In this document: positions 1-9,866 of the stretch, piece after piece
Layout: every line of letters begins with the position of its first letter
Position numbering within the stretch: the first letter of the stretch is position 1
DNA from: Garra rufa
Lineage: Eukaryota > Chordata > Actinopteri > Cypriniformes > Cyprinidae
Reading direction: 5' to 3'
DNA length: 64,000 bases
Assembly: GCF_049309525.1 (NCBI RefSeq)
Contig: NC_133382.1
Span: 697,614-761,613 of the forward strand
Translations under genes and position numbers: made by a program
The notes under the pieces: model-generated
What the model was told of the DNA's origin: nothing
Databases searched by the model: none
The model's input: the letters and a program-made list of their open reading frames with translations, nothing else

Positions 1-1150
1 TTATATCTCACAATTCTGAGTATATTTTTTAGCAATTCTAAGAAAAAGTCAGAATTGTAAGATATAAACTCTTTATTCCCATTGAAAGTCAGGGAGTGTT
101 ATTATTTATTATTTTGTCCAAGTTATGGAATATCAGGGATTTTTGTTTATTGTTTTAAATTGTAGTATTTTTCCGTGCTTTGTTTTATGCATTGTGCCTA
201 TTGTCATGTTTAGGCTATTTTTTTATCGCCATTTTATTCCCTTTCCGCTCTCCAACTGGCAGTCACTTCAGTCAAATGCAGTCACCAGGCTCTACCTGTT
301 AACAAAGGCAAACATGCCAGGAAAATGGACATTTCAAGAGTTTTGGCCACCTCAAAGACTGGGTGTTAAACGTAGAAAATAGAAAAGCAAAAACTAAATG
401 TGAAGAAAGAAAAAGACTGAATGATGAACTTGATTACAAACAGAAAATCCTTCAGAGCTTTAAATCCTTGAAAGCATGAAAACCATGAATTAATTTCTGT
501 TGAAATAGTACAGAAAAAAAAATGTGCATGTACTAGATGACAGCCAAAGGGAAAAAAAGTAGCGTGTATGTCTGCTCTGTACTGAAAATGTCTGTGAACC
601 AGGAAGTAAGGCTTGCAAATGGATGGATCTGTTCATTATAGATCATGGAAATTCAGCTTTTGAATTGTGAAAATCAGGGAAAAGTCAGGGAATTTGACAT
701 TTGGCTTAATAATTAAAAATTGTATTTATTTATTTTTAATTCTGTGTGTCAGAAACAAGCTTCCATACTTTCCACAAGTCTGACAGAAAACAAGTTACTG
801 AAGCAAAATAGGCTGAAATCTGCAAACTGACCAGTGTTTTTGCGTGTGTCTCTCTGACATAATGCTTCACCCTTACACTCCAGACTGGATCTGCGTCTGC
901 AGACGGAGCGGATCAATGTGTCTTTCTAACTTTAATAGCGAGGTGAGTCATGTCTTTCGGCCTCTTTATTGGATAATATCTCAGACCCACACAGAATCAG
1001 CCCACAGAACGCCACACAAATGGGACAGCCGTCATTCACACATCACCTGACACTCGAGTTTATTCCTGGAAAAATCGGACTCTACTTTTAAATGCCAATA
1101 GTACTGTATTTAGCTTTTAACATGTTTGATTCAAATTCGGAGGTTCTCCA
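1..1150. other. AT-rich stretch without recognisable gene
   Basis: No coding signature, RNA gene or transposon terminus was recognised. The short open frames here are chance frames in AT-rich DNA. Any regulatory content cannot be judged without a cross-species alignment. Confidence 0.5.
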
Positions 1151-1156
1151 TCAAAA

Positions 1157-1832
1157 ATATGTTAAAGGGTTCCCCCAAAAATGAAAATTTGCCCATTATT
1201 TACAAACCTTTAGGCAGTGAATTAGATTTCCTTCTTTCAGACAAATCCAATTAGAGTTAAATTTAAAAAAATGTCCTTGTCTTTTCAAGCTTTATCATGA
1301 CAACAAATCAAAACAAGGCCAGTAAAGTGCATCCATCCATAATGGAAAGTGCAACGCTGGATATAAGGCTCAAAGACGTTAAGAAATTTACAAAAGTGAT
1401 TTCATGTCCATAGGAAGCACATTAAATGTAAGTAAAGTGTCTACTTTTAAAGTTTCAAATACGTTTTTGGAGAATAAAATGTCAAAAATTTAAACAACAT
1501 GCTTATTCTTGTTTCTCTGAAACGGGACAAAATTGAAGCAGGAGACCTTGCCACAAAACAAAACCGTTGTCACAAAGTCCAGTTTAAGCCTTAACTCAAT
1601 TTTGACCAAATGTGTAGTTACTGTGCTTTGCCTTTGGAGGGCAGTATTTTTTATTACTTTTCCTTTTTATTATGGATGGATGCACTTTATTGGACTTCTT
1701 TTGACTTGTTGCCATGATAAAGCTTGAAAGAGCCAGGACATTTCTTCTGAAAAAAGGAAGTCATATGTCTAGAATGGCTTGAGGGTGATTCAATATTGAG
1801 CTAATTTTCATTTTTAGGTGAATTAGCCTTTT
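1157..1832. repeat. Foldback (palindromic) repeat with nested insertion
   Basis: The arms at about 1157-1345 and 1655-1832 are imperfect reverse complements. Both outer ends carry a form of CACCTAAAAATGAAAATT and both inner parts contain CAAGCTTTATCATG. The centre holds a fragment of another dispersed repeat (1377-1515). The structure fits a non-autonomous DNA transposon with long inverted repeats. No target duplication was identified and the family name is not assigned. Confidence 0.6.
1377..1515 (+). repeat. Dispersed repeat B, short fragment
   Basis: This matches the repeat at 15866-17105 and at 51427-51995. Shared strings include AAGCACATTAAATGTAAG, GTGTCTACTTTTAA and GGAGAATAAAATGTC. 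It lies between the arms of the foldback at 1157-1832 and is much shorter than the roughly 570-bp copy at 51427. No coding content. Confidence 0.6.
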
Positions 1833-2646
1833 TTTCAAACTTCTGTTTCTGGCTTTCGGATTTGCGCTTGTAGGGTAAATGTTTTTCCGATAGCAGCAGC
1901 CGTTCATAACAAGAGTAAGTTCGGGAAACAATGTTTATTTTCCCCCCCAAAAAATACTATGATATATACCAGTGTTTTACTCTACTAAAAGCAAACATTT
2001 CTTCAAGAACTTTTTGTGTCAGCTTCGAGTCATCACAAATACCATGCTTATTTAATTCTATATGTTTCACTTATAATTCAGTACATTTTTGAGATTTGCC
2101 GTTTTGTCTATTTGGTTCTGGCTGAGCGTTATGACTCTTCACGTTAAATTGTAATATTATAATAATAATTATTATTAAAGTAATATTGTATTTTCTTTTT
2201 GCTCTCCTTTGCATTATTAACATTATTATGGTATAAATGCACGTTGTATAATGTGCCCATAATAAAATTATATAATACAAATTAAACAAGAGATGACTCC
2301 GATTAATGGAGTTTATACATCAACCAAACTCAGAATTGTTCAATTTATTCTTGTAAAAATGTGCATCTGGATATAAATGCTCTCAAATACTGTCATAATT
2401 TATGATAATGTAGTGATTTCAGAGAAATGAGTAAGTAAATACACTCAAATGTACCGGAAATGGAGAAAAGAACTATCTGGCGCTATGTTGAGCATATTAT
2501 TTTGAGGAGTCAGCGGTCTGAATGGCCATATAACTTACAAACAAGTAAAATGTTGTTTCTTTGTTGATTATAACAATAACTTGGAAAACAGACTAAACAG
2601 AAAAGTTAAGAAGCATTATTTAAGACAATGGCATACTAATATAAAA

Positions 2647-2835
2647 CACTGTAAAAAGACGTCACCAGTTTCAGCTGCCTTAACATTTTAAGTTAAATCA
2701 ACATAAAACTACAAGCAATTTCAACTCATAAGTTAAATCAACTTAAAAGTACAGGACGTTTTAACTCATTTTATTGTCGTTAGTTGAAATAACTTGAAGT
2801 TTTTAAGTTGAAACTAGTGAAATCTTTTTACAGTG
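2647..2835. mobile_element. Small MITE with CACTGTAAAAAGA inverted ends
   Basis: The left end reads CACTGTAAAAAGACGTCACC and the right end, reverse-complemented, reads CACTGTAAAAAGATTTCACT. Internal AAGTTAAATCAAC/AAGTTGAAAC motifs repeat on both arms. Size (189 bp) and inverted ends fit a non-autonomous DNA element common in cyprinid genomes. No coding capacity and no clear target duplication. Confidence 0.65.
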
Positions 2836-3539
2836 TAGCTGCAGACTTGTAGTGGAAGTAACTTTATTAGAACTAATGTAATTTCAGATTTTTGTGGAAA
2901 AAAGCCTAATAAACCCTTTAAAAAAGCAAATTGAAAAACATCTGTAGATTCGCTTTTCTCAGGGTTTGCTCTTTGTCATTGACTGAATGTAATGTCATTA
3001 TGAAGTTGTTACGTGAGTACATTTATTGAAGAATCATTTATTACATACACATTGTCATGAACAACCATTCAGATTTTCTTTTGTCGCAAAACGTGCGTCA
3101 TCGTGAGACGAAGATGACTGATAACACCGCAGTGAGTCAGATCATCATTGATTGAGTTGATTCAGAAAGCGCTCTGACTAATTTACTGAGTTCATATGGT
3201 GAAAGATTTATCTGTGTGTGATCCTGAATGATTTCTTTAAAAGAAACATCTCATAAGAGTCACTTGCTCACCAACTCAGAAAATCCATGTTTTCTTGTGT
3301 CATTTAGAGTCATATTCAGCTCTAAACGTGAGTAAAATGTATTTCTTTTCCTCAGTGTTGGACTGAATATCAGCACTCGTTGAACGTCGTCTGGCTAAGA
3401 ACATCAAATATTTGGTTTGGCAGTTTGGCCATATCTAATTATCAGTGTTTGTGGTTATAGCCCTGGTAAACAAACACAATTCGCATCTCCTAAATTTAGT
3501 TTTCACTCTCCAAATGTATTTTTATTCTCCTCATTTGGC

Positions 3540-3870
3540 CGGTTGAGTTGTGGCCGACGGCGGGAGTCGGGTCTGATTTGGCTGTGAATGAGTCGGTGTG
3601 TTCTGTGGCACAGCAGATCGTGTCTCAGCATTGGGTTTGTGTGCGTGTCGCTGGCGTTATCAAACACTCATTCAGCCCCGTCTGCTGCTGGAGTTATTCA
3701 GCGCCACTGAATGCTGTCATTGTTGGGTCATTAGTGTTATTGGCAGTCTGCTGTCTGTGTGAGCGTGTGCTTTCTGTGAGATTAATCGCAGACAAACTAT
3801 TACCGGAATTAACTTTAAGACCTTATCTAATTGTCTGTAAAGCTTCAGGCCAGATCTACTGATGGGAGGA
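3540..3870. other. GC-richer, apparently single-copy segment
   Basis: This block is less AT-rich than its surroundings and shows no internal repeat or transposon terminus. A 104-codon frame is open on the plus strand (3548-3862), but its listed start is not a good-context ATG and the protein has no motif I recognise. It may be ordinary intergenic or intronic sequence, or a conserved non-coding element. Confidence 0.3.
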
Positions 3871-3944
3871 TCTCTGTTACTTCATTGTCACATTTCTGTG
3901 ACTGACTCTTATGCAACTCACACTTGTGTTATATACATATGTTT

Positions 3945-4195
3945 GGGATTTTAATGCTTTTTAAAGGAGACTTTTCTGCTCATCAAGGCTGTTTATTTGA
4001 TTAAAAATGCAGAAAAAAATCTGTAATATTGTACAATGTTAATGCAATTTAAAATTGTGGTTTTCTATTTTAATATACTTTAAAATATAATTTATTTCTG
4101 TGATGCAAAGCTGAATTTTCAGCATCATTACTGCAGTCTTTGGTGTCACACGATCCTTCAGAAATCATTCTAATATTCTGATTTATTATCAGTGT
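3945..4195. repeat. Foldback repeat A, single arm
   Basis: One arm of a repeat seen at least five times in this window. Diagnostic strings are TTTTCTGCTCATCAAGG, GCTGAATTTTCAGCATCATT and GATCCTTCAGAAATCATTC. It lies directly beside a complete palindromic copy at 4282-5105. Non-coding. Confidence 0.65.
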
Positions 4196-4281
4196 TGTTA
4201 AGTTTTTATTTATTTTAGTTTGTTTAGTTTTAATTTATTTAAAATAGATACGTTTTGTAACAATAAACATCTCGTTTAAAG

Positions 4282-5105
4282 TTTTTGGAATTTTAATGCT
4301 TTTTAAAGGAGGCTTTTCTGCTCATCAAGGTTTGCGTTTATTTGATTAAAAATACAGAAAAATCTGTAATATTGTAAAATGTTAATGCAACTTAAAATAG
4401 TGGTTTTCTGTTTTAATATACTTTAAAATATAATTTATTCCTGTGATGCAAAGCTGAATTTTCAGCATCATTACTCCAGTCTTCAGTGTCACACGATCCT
4501 TCACAAATCATTCTAATATTCTGATTTATTATCAATGTTGGAAACACTTGTGCTGCTTAATATTTTTTATTATATTATTATATATTATTTTAGAACCTGT
4601 GATTCTTTTTTCAGGATTCTTTGGTAAATAAAAATAAAAAAGAACAGCATTTATTTAAAATAGAAACCTTTGTAACAATAAACACCTTGTTCAAATTTTG
4701 GGGTGATAGTAAAAAGTGATAGGAAAGACTTATATTGTTAAAAAAAGATTTCTATTTGAACTAAATGCCGTTCTTTTTAACTTTCATTCATCAAAGAATC
4801 CTGAAAAAAGTATCACAGGTTCCAAAAAAATATTTAGCAGCACAACTGTTTCCAACATTGATAATAAATCAGCATATAATAATGATTTCTGAAGGATCAT
4901 GTGACACTGAAGACTGGAGTAATGATGCTGAAAATTCAGCTTTGCATCACAGAAATAAATTATAGTTAAAAGTATATTAAAATAGAAAACTGTTATTTTG
5001 AATTGCAATTTTTTTTCTGTATTTTTGATCAAATAAATGGAACTTTGATGAGCATAAGAGACATCAAAATCTTTTGACAGATCCCAAACTTTTGAGCAGC
5101 AGTGT
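4282..5105. repeat. Foldback repeat A, two-armed copy
   Basis: The left arm (CTGCTCATCAAGG ... GCTGAATTTTCAGCATC ... GATCCTTCA) is followed by the same sequence in inverse orientation (GATTTCTGAAGGATCATG ... GATGCTGAAAATTCAGC ... GATCAAATAAATG). A transcript could fold into one long hairpin. Probably a non-autonomous DNA transposon; the short open frames inside it (e.g. 4765-4965 and 4784-5032) are not genes. Confidence 0.7.
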
Positions 5106-5750
5106 ATATTTTATATATATGTAATGTTTCATTTTTACTGTCAGTTCAACAGTGTTTTATAACTCCTGGTTTCATAATTTTGATGGCTCTTGGTGTTAAG
5201 ACTGGCAGACCATAAAATTAGAGCGGCCACTGAGCGAAAGCCACATTTCTGTGAACATTTTGTCCATTTTGAAAGGAAATGAATGTTTTTCCGAGAGTAA
5301 ATAGCCTTTGGAGTGGGAGGAGTGATGCATGCGGAGCCGAGGCCGGAGGACAGGATTAAATAAGAGATCGAGGGAGTGAGAGAGAGAAGAAAATAGATGA
5401 AGCAGAGACGCTTTCAACTCTGCAGGGTTGGAAACAGATGATTTTGAGTGATTAATATGAGTATTGACACATAATTTCTGAATTAATGCAGGATGTGAGG
5501 CGTTGCGGAGGGTGGGCTGAGGATGTGAGGAATCGCTAACCGGAGGAAGTTGAGGAGTATGAATGTGACGAATAGAGGAAAATGCACTGGAGAAATATAT
5601 GTACAGCATTTTTCTTGCAGCTTTCTGTCACTGCTTCGGTTGATTTACTGAAACAACTTCAACAGCATAAATATTTTTTATATTTGCTTGAGTCATGTTG
5701 TGAAGTACCATATTCCAGCACTCCTGAAGACATACAGTAGCTTTGTATAT
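5106..5750. other. Single-copy-looking stretch, no gene supported
   Basis: Contains a GC-richer patch (about 5310-5400) and a TTAAATAAGAGA string that could resemble a TATA region. The 137-codon minus-strand frame (5196-5609) has no recognisable domain and sits in purine-rich low-complexity DNA, so it is not called as a gene. Confidence 0.35.
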
Positions 5751-5754
5751 TCAC

Positions 5755-6375
5755 TATTTAAAGTAACTGCTTTATATGTGAATAGATTTTAAAATGTAAT
5801 ATATTTCTGTGATCAAAGCTGAATTTTCAGCATCATTACATCAGTCTTAAGTGTCACATGATCCTTCAGAAATCATTCTAATATACTGATTTGCTGTTCA
5901 AGAAACATTTATGATTATTATTATTATCAGTATTTAAATTAGTTGTTTTTTTCAGGATTCTTTGATAAATAGAAAGATTCAAAATCAGCATTAATTTGAA
6001 ATAAAAGGCTTTCGTTACATTTGTAACACTGTACTATTCAAAAGCTTGGAGTCAGTATAATTTATTTTTTTTATAAATATTTTTATTTAGCAAGTATGCT
6101 TTAAATTGAGGCTTTTAAGGTGATGATAAAGACATCTATGTTACGAAAATATTCCTATTTTAGATAAATGCTGTTCTTCTGAACTTTCTATTTATCAAAG
6201 AAACCTGAAAAAAATCTACTCGGCTGTTTTCAACATAATAATATTAATGAATGTTTTTTGAGCAGAAAATCAGAATATTAGAAAGATTTCTGGAGTAATG
6301 ATACTAAAAATTCAGTTTTGAAATCACAAGAATAAATTACATTTTTAAATATATTCAAATAGAAAACAGTTGTTT
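5755..6375. repeat. Foldback repeat A, degraded copy
   Basis: Carries GCTGAATTTTCAGCATCATTAC and CACATGATCCTTCAGAAATC in one orientation, then a diverged inverse arm containing AGAAAGATTTCTGGAGTAATGATAC. More eroded than the copy at 4282-5105, suggesting an older insertion. Non-coding. Confidence 0.6.
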
Positions 6376-6590
6376 TAAAAGAAGTATACTAATAGCACAC
6401 TTGAATAATCCACACACACAAAAAAAAAACATGCCCAAACATACAGTCAAGCCCGAAATTATTCATACCCCTGGCAAATTCTGACTTAAAATTATTTGTA
6501 TTCAACCAGCGCGTTTTTTTTTTTTTTTTTTTGACCGGAAACGACACAGGCTTCTCCCAAAAGATAATAAGACGATGTACAAGAGGCATC

Positions 6591-7028
6591 TGTCATGTAT
6601 CTGGTCTGTCTTCTCATCATGAACTCTTGCACACACATTCTGGACTGCAATCCCCATAAGCCACTGCACCAATCACTGCACACAGCTGCTCCTCGTTTCC
6701 CACTGAACTGATTGCTGCACACACCTGGTTCACATTTACCCACATGCATTTAAGCCACAGACACACACACTTCCTGGCGAAGTCTTATTGTTCCTATGGT
6801 CGTAATTCTAAGCGTTTATCTCTGTGTTGGATTCTCTGTGTATGACTCTAGACTGTGTACCCCGTTGACGATTCCTGCTACCTGCCATTGCGACCATTGC
6901 CTGAGTATCGAACTGTTTGCTGGATTTCCTACGTTGTTCCTGTTTTCCTGGTGATTATTCCTGCCTGTCGACATTTCTCAATAAATGCTGCGAATGGATC
7001 CGCACGTCTCTGACCCCTCTTTGTGACA
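6591..7028 (+). repeat. 5' LTR
   Basis: Starts TGTCATGTATCTGG and ends CTTTGTGACA. It contains a TATA-like CATTTAAG (about 6747-6754) and an AATAAA signal near 6990. With the 3' LTR at 9181-9621 it frames the element. The R region should begin roughly 25 bp after the TATA-like box, close to TGGCGAAGTCTT at 6775. Confidence 0.93.
6746..6786 (+). promoter_or_regulatory. Predicted LTR core promoter and transcript 5' end
   Basis: The TATA-like CATTTAAG is followed about 26 bp later by TGGCGAAGTCTT (6775-6786). That 12-mer is the exact reverse complement of AAGACTTCGCCA at 7030-7041, just inside the LTR. If transcription begins near 6775, the RNA 5' end could fold onto the primer site. The start site is inferred from spacing only. 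Confidence 0.5.
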
Positions 7029-7045
7029 GAAGACTTCGCCACTAC
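7029..7045 (+). promoter_or_regulatory. Candidate self-priming primer-binding site
   Basis: The position where a tRNA-type primer site is expected begins GAAGACTTCGCCA. No TGG-start match to a tRNA 3' end is seen. Bases 7030-7041 are instead the perfect reverse complement of LTR bases 6775-6786. Elements of the Tf1/sushi group are known to prime reverse transcription with their own folded RNA 5' end, which this arrangement mimics. Confidence 0.6.
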
Positions 7046-7080
7046 AAGGATTCAGCAGCTTTATTCTCCAGCATCACAAT

Positions 7081-9147
7081 ATGGACCCGCATGAGTCTGT
7101 AAGCAAGATGGCCTCCCTTCTAGAGTCTCTTGACAAGATGACCTCCCTTCTAGACTCTGTTCGCAAAATGGCTGCCCTTCCAGAGTCTGCTCTCAAGATG
7201 GGCCCCCTTCCAGAGCCATTGCACAAGATGGCTGCCACGCCAGAGTCTGCAAGCAAGATGGCTGCCACACCTGAGTCCCCGGCCAAGATGGCCGCCAAAC
7301 CTGAGTCCCCGGCCAAGATGGCCGCCAAACCTGAGTCCCCGGCCAAGATGGCCGCCAAACCTGAGTCTGCACCTAAGATGGCTACCGTCAAATCAGAGTC
7401 TCCGCCGCCAGAGCGCCCTCCAGTGACCGCTCGCTCAGAGCCTGCTCTTCCAGAGTCTCCGCTGGAGACGCCCAGCCCTCCTGAATCTCCGCTGGGGTCG
7501 TCCAGTTCTCCAGAGCCCGCTTCACAAGAGCGCCTTCCAGAGACTCCGCTGGTTCCGCCCAGCCTTCCAGAGACTCCGCTGGTTCCGCCCAGCCTTCCAG
7601 AGACTCCGCTGGTTCCGCCCAGCCTTCCAGAGACTCCGCTGGTTCCGCCCAGCCTTCCAGAGACTCCGCTGGTTCCGCCCAGCCTTCCAGAGACTCCGCT
7701 GGTTCCGCCCAGCCTTCCAGAGACTCCGCTGGTTCCGCCCAGCCTTCCAGAGACTCCGCTGGTTCCGCCCAGCCTTCCAGAGACTCCGCTGGTTCCGCCC
7801 AGCCTTCCAGAGACTCCGCTGGTTCCGCCCAGCCTTCCAGAGACTCCGCTGGTTCCGCCCAGCCTTCCAGAGACTCCGCTGGTTCCGCCCAGCCTTCCAG
7901 AGACTCCGCTGGTTCCGCCCAGCCTTCCAGAGACTCCGCTGGTTCAGCCCTGCCTTCCAGAGACTCCGCTGGTTCCGCCCAGCCTTCCAGAGACTCTGCT
8001 GGTTCCGCCCTGCCTTCCAGAGACTCCGCTGGTTCCGCCCAGCCTTCCAGAGACTCCGCTGGTTCCGCCCAGCCTTCCAGAGACTCCGCTGGTTCCGCCC
8101 AGCCTTCCAGAGACTCCGCTGGTTCCGCCCAGCCTTCCAGAGACTCCGCTGGTTCCGCCCAGCCTTCCAGAGACTCCGCTGGTTCCGCCCAGCATTCCAG
8201 AGACTCCGCTGGTTCCGCCCAGCCTTCCAGAGACTCCGCTGGTTCCGCCCAGCCTTCCAGAGCCTCCGCTGGTTCAGCCTTGCCTTCCAGAGACTCCGCT
8301 GGTTCAGCCCAGCCTTCCAGAGCCTCCGCTGGTTCCGCCCAGCCTTCCAGAGACTCCGCTGGTTCCATCCAGTCGTCCTGAGATTCCTGTCTGCCCGGTT
8401 CTGGTCACGGAGCTCATGCATGGACTGTTCCCACCCACCCTCCCTGCTGCTCCAGTCCCGCCACCTCTGTCTCCTGACAGTCCCTCTGCTCACCCACATC
8501 CCACCTTCGGTGCAGAGGACTTGCCGTGGGACTGCCAGTCTCCATCGGTGTCCAGACTGAGGGATCCCTCACCATCACCTCCAGTCTCAGAGTCCTGGAC
8601 TCCACCTCGGCCCTCCGACCCTGCGGCTCCACCCCGGCTCTGTGCTCCCTCGTCTCCGTTGTCGGCCGTCGGCCCACCAGCTCCTCCGGGCTCCATCGTC
8701 TCTCCGGCTCCGCCCCGGTCAGTCGTCGCCCCACCTTCGCCTCTGGACTCTACTCCTCCGGCTGCGCCTCGTCACTCCGTCCTGCCGGCTCTGTGGACCT
8801 CCTCCCTCCCGTGGGCACAGCCTCGATCCTCTGTCACTCCGGCTCCGCTGCGTACCTCCGGACCTCCATCTCCGCCGGGGTCGCCAGAGCCTTGGGTTCC
8901 GCCTTGGCCCTCCGGATCCTCTGTGTCGCCCAGGACCATCGACTCTCCGGTTCCGCCTCGGGCTCCACCGGCTCCACCTCCGTCGGTCGGCCCCATGCAG
9001 GAGCCAACCCTTCCTCCATCATGGCTTCTCCCTCCGTCGGCTCCGCCTCAGTTCGGGGTTCCAGTACCCCTACATGGACCTGGCCCTCCATCCCTCCCCC
9101 TGTTCCGCCTCCGCTCCACCACCCTCCAGGTTGTATTATGTGGTTAG
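7081..9147 (+). CDS. Proline-rich repeat ORF of the LTR element (688 aa, hypothetical)
   Basis: Starts with ATG 53 bp after the 5' LTR and stays open almost to the purine tract. Residues about 1-110 are built from short repeats ending in KMAA/PESP. Residues about 155-430 are some 28 tandem LPETPLVPPS decapeptides, and the rest is a Pro/Ser-rich tail. There is no zinc knuckle, protease or polymerase motif. By position it corresponds to gag, but similarity to a gag fold cannot be shown by eye. Because the unit is 30 bp, several other frames are also open on both strands, so openness alone is weak evidence for coding. It may be a real structural protein or a fortuitous frame in GC-rich repeat DNA. 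Confidence 0.5.
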   Translation: MDPHESVSKMASLLESLDKMTSLLDSVRKMAALPESALKMGPLPEPLHKMAATPESASKMAATPESPAKMAAKPESPAKMAAKPESPAKMAAKPESAPKMATVKSESPPPERPPVTARSEPALPESPLETPSPPESPLGSSSSPEPASQERLPETPLVPPSLPETPLVPPSLPETPLVPPSLPETPLVPPSLPETPLVPPSLPETPLVPPSLPETPLVPPSLPETPLVPPSLPETPLVPPSLPETPLVPPSLPETPLVPPSLPETPLVPPSLPETPLVPPSLPETPLVQPCLPETPLVPPSLPETLLVPPCLPETPLVPPSLPETPLVPPSLPETPLVPPSLPETPLVPPSLPETPLVPPSLPETPLVPPSIPETPLVPPSLPETPLVPPSLPEPPLVQPCLPETPLVQPSLPEPPLVPPSLPETPLVPSSRPEIPVCPVLVTELMHGLFPPTLPAAPVPPPLSPDSPSAHPHPTFGAEDLPWDCQSPSVSRLRDPSPSPPVSESWTPPRPSDPAAPPRLCAPSSPLSAVGPPAPPGSIVSPAPPRSVVAPPSPLDSTPPAAPRHSVLPALWTSSLPWAQPRSSVTPAPLRTSGPPSPPGSPEPWVPPWPSGSSVSPRTIDSPVPPRAPPAPPPSVGPMQEPTLPPSWLLPPSAPPQFGVPVPLHGPGPPSLPLFRLRSTTLQVVLCG
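7280..7370 (+). repeat. Short 30-bp tandem repeat (about three units)
   Basis: Unit containing AAGATGGCCGCCAAACCTGA repeated with 30-bp spacing, coding for SPAKMAAKPE in the 688-aa frame. It has the same period as the unrelated array at 7541-8370, suggesting two separate in-frame expansions inside one ORF. Confidence 0.8.
7541..8370 (+). repeat. 30-bp minisatellite, about 28 units
   Basis: Unit AGCCTTCCAGAGACTCCGCT plus GGTTCCGCCC, encoding SLPETPLVPP. The first dozen or more units are identical; variants cluster near 7945-8030 and at the 3' edge (8270-8370), the usual pattern of central homogenisation. The unit is a multiple of three, so array length can change without breaking the frame. 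Copy number in the assembly may be collapsed or expanded. Confidence 0.95.
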
Positions 9148-9164
9148 AGCGTCTGGAAGCCGCT

Positions 9165-9180
9165 CCTTGGGGAGGGGCTC
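9165..9180 (+). promoter_or_regulatory. Polypurine tract before the 3' LTR
   Basis: CTTGGGGAGGGGCTC abuts the 3' LTR start TGTCATG. Position and purine richness match the plus-strand primer of LTR retrotransposons. Confidence 0.7.
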
Positions 9181-9621
9181 TGTCATGTATCTGGTCTGTC
9201 TTCTCATCATGAACTCTTGCACACACATTCTGGACTGCAATCCCCATAAGCCACTGCACCAATCACTGCACACAGCTGCTCCTCGTTTCCCACTGAACTG
9301 ATTGCTGCACACACCTGGTTCACATTTACCCACATGCATTTAAGCCACAGACACACACACTTCCTGGCGAAGTCTTATTGTTCCTATGGTCGTAATTCTA
9401 AGCGTTTATCTCTGTGTTGGATTCTCTGTGTATGACTCTGGACTGTGTACCCCGTTGACGATTCCTGCTACCTGCCATTGCGACCATTGCCTGAGTATCG
9501 AACTGTTTACTGGATTTCCTACGTTGTTCCTGTTTTCCTGGTGATTATTCCTGCCTGTCGACATTTCTCAATAAATGCTGCAAATGGATCCGCACGTCTC
9601 AGTCTGACCTTCCTTGTGACA
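9181..9621 (+). repeat. 3' LTR
   Basis: Near-identical direct copy of 6591-7028, with the same TATA-like box, self-priming 12-mer (9365-9376) and AATAAA. Differences seen include G for A in GACTCTGGACTG, A for G in CTGTTTACTGG, A for G in GCTGCAAATGG, and a short length difference just before the terminal TTGTGACA. Confidence 0.93.
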
Positions 9622-9866
9622 GCATCATTGTGGAAAAAATATTTCTCAGCTTTTATTTACATTTGAACAAAAAGTGGCATGTCCAAAATTATTCACACCC
9701 TTTGCAAACTCTCACAGTTTATGGGAAAATCCAAAGTTCTATACCATTCCAAATAGTCCAAGCTGTTCTAAAGCATCCTAATTACCCTGATTCATTGGGA
9801 ACAGCTGATTTAATCAACACAACAGGTGAAAAACAGAAGCTCTCTGTTGTTGGTTTGTGGACAGTC

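Larger units (their letters stand above)
6591..9621 (+). mobile_element. Non-autonomous LTR retrotransposon, possible Tf1/sushi-type self-priming
   Basis: Two direct terminal repeats (438 and 441 bp) start TGTCATG and end GTGACA, flanked by a 5-bp duplication GCATC (6586-6590 and 9622-9626). The internal 2.15 kb has a candidate self-complementary primer site, one long repetitive ORF and a purine tract, but no protease, reverse transcriptase, RNase H or integrase. It is therefore a non-autonomous element needing a helper. The LTRs differ at about three substitutions plus a variable last ~20 bp, so the insertion is fairly recent. Placement near the Tf1/sushi group of Ty3/gypsy is inferred from the primer geometry alone. 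Confidence 0.9.

Noticed and set aside
5196..5609. 137-aa minus-strand ORF
   Set aside because: No recognisable domain, purine-rich DNA on the plus strand, no splice or promoter context.
7388..8499. Minus-strand frames of 326 and 325 aa across the 30-bp minisatellite
   Set aside because: Antisense and shifted readings of the same repeat; no independent evidence of transcription or domains.
8526..9301. Plus-strand frames of 228 and 219 aa overlapping the tail of the LTR-element ORF
   Set aside because: Shadow frames in GC-rich DNA; they run into the 3' LTR.
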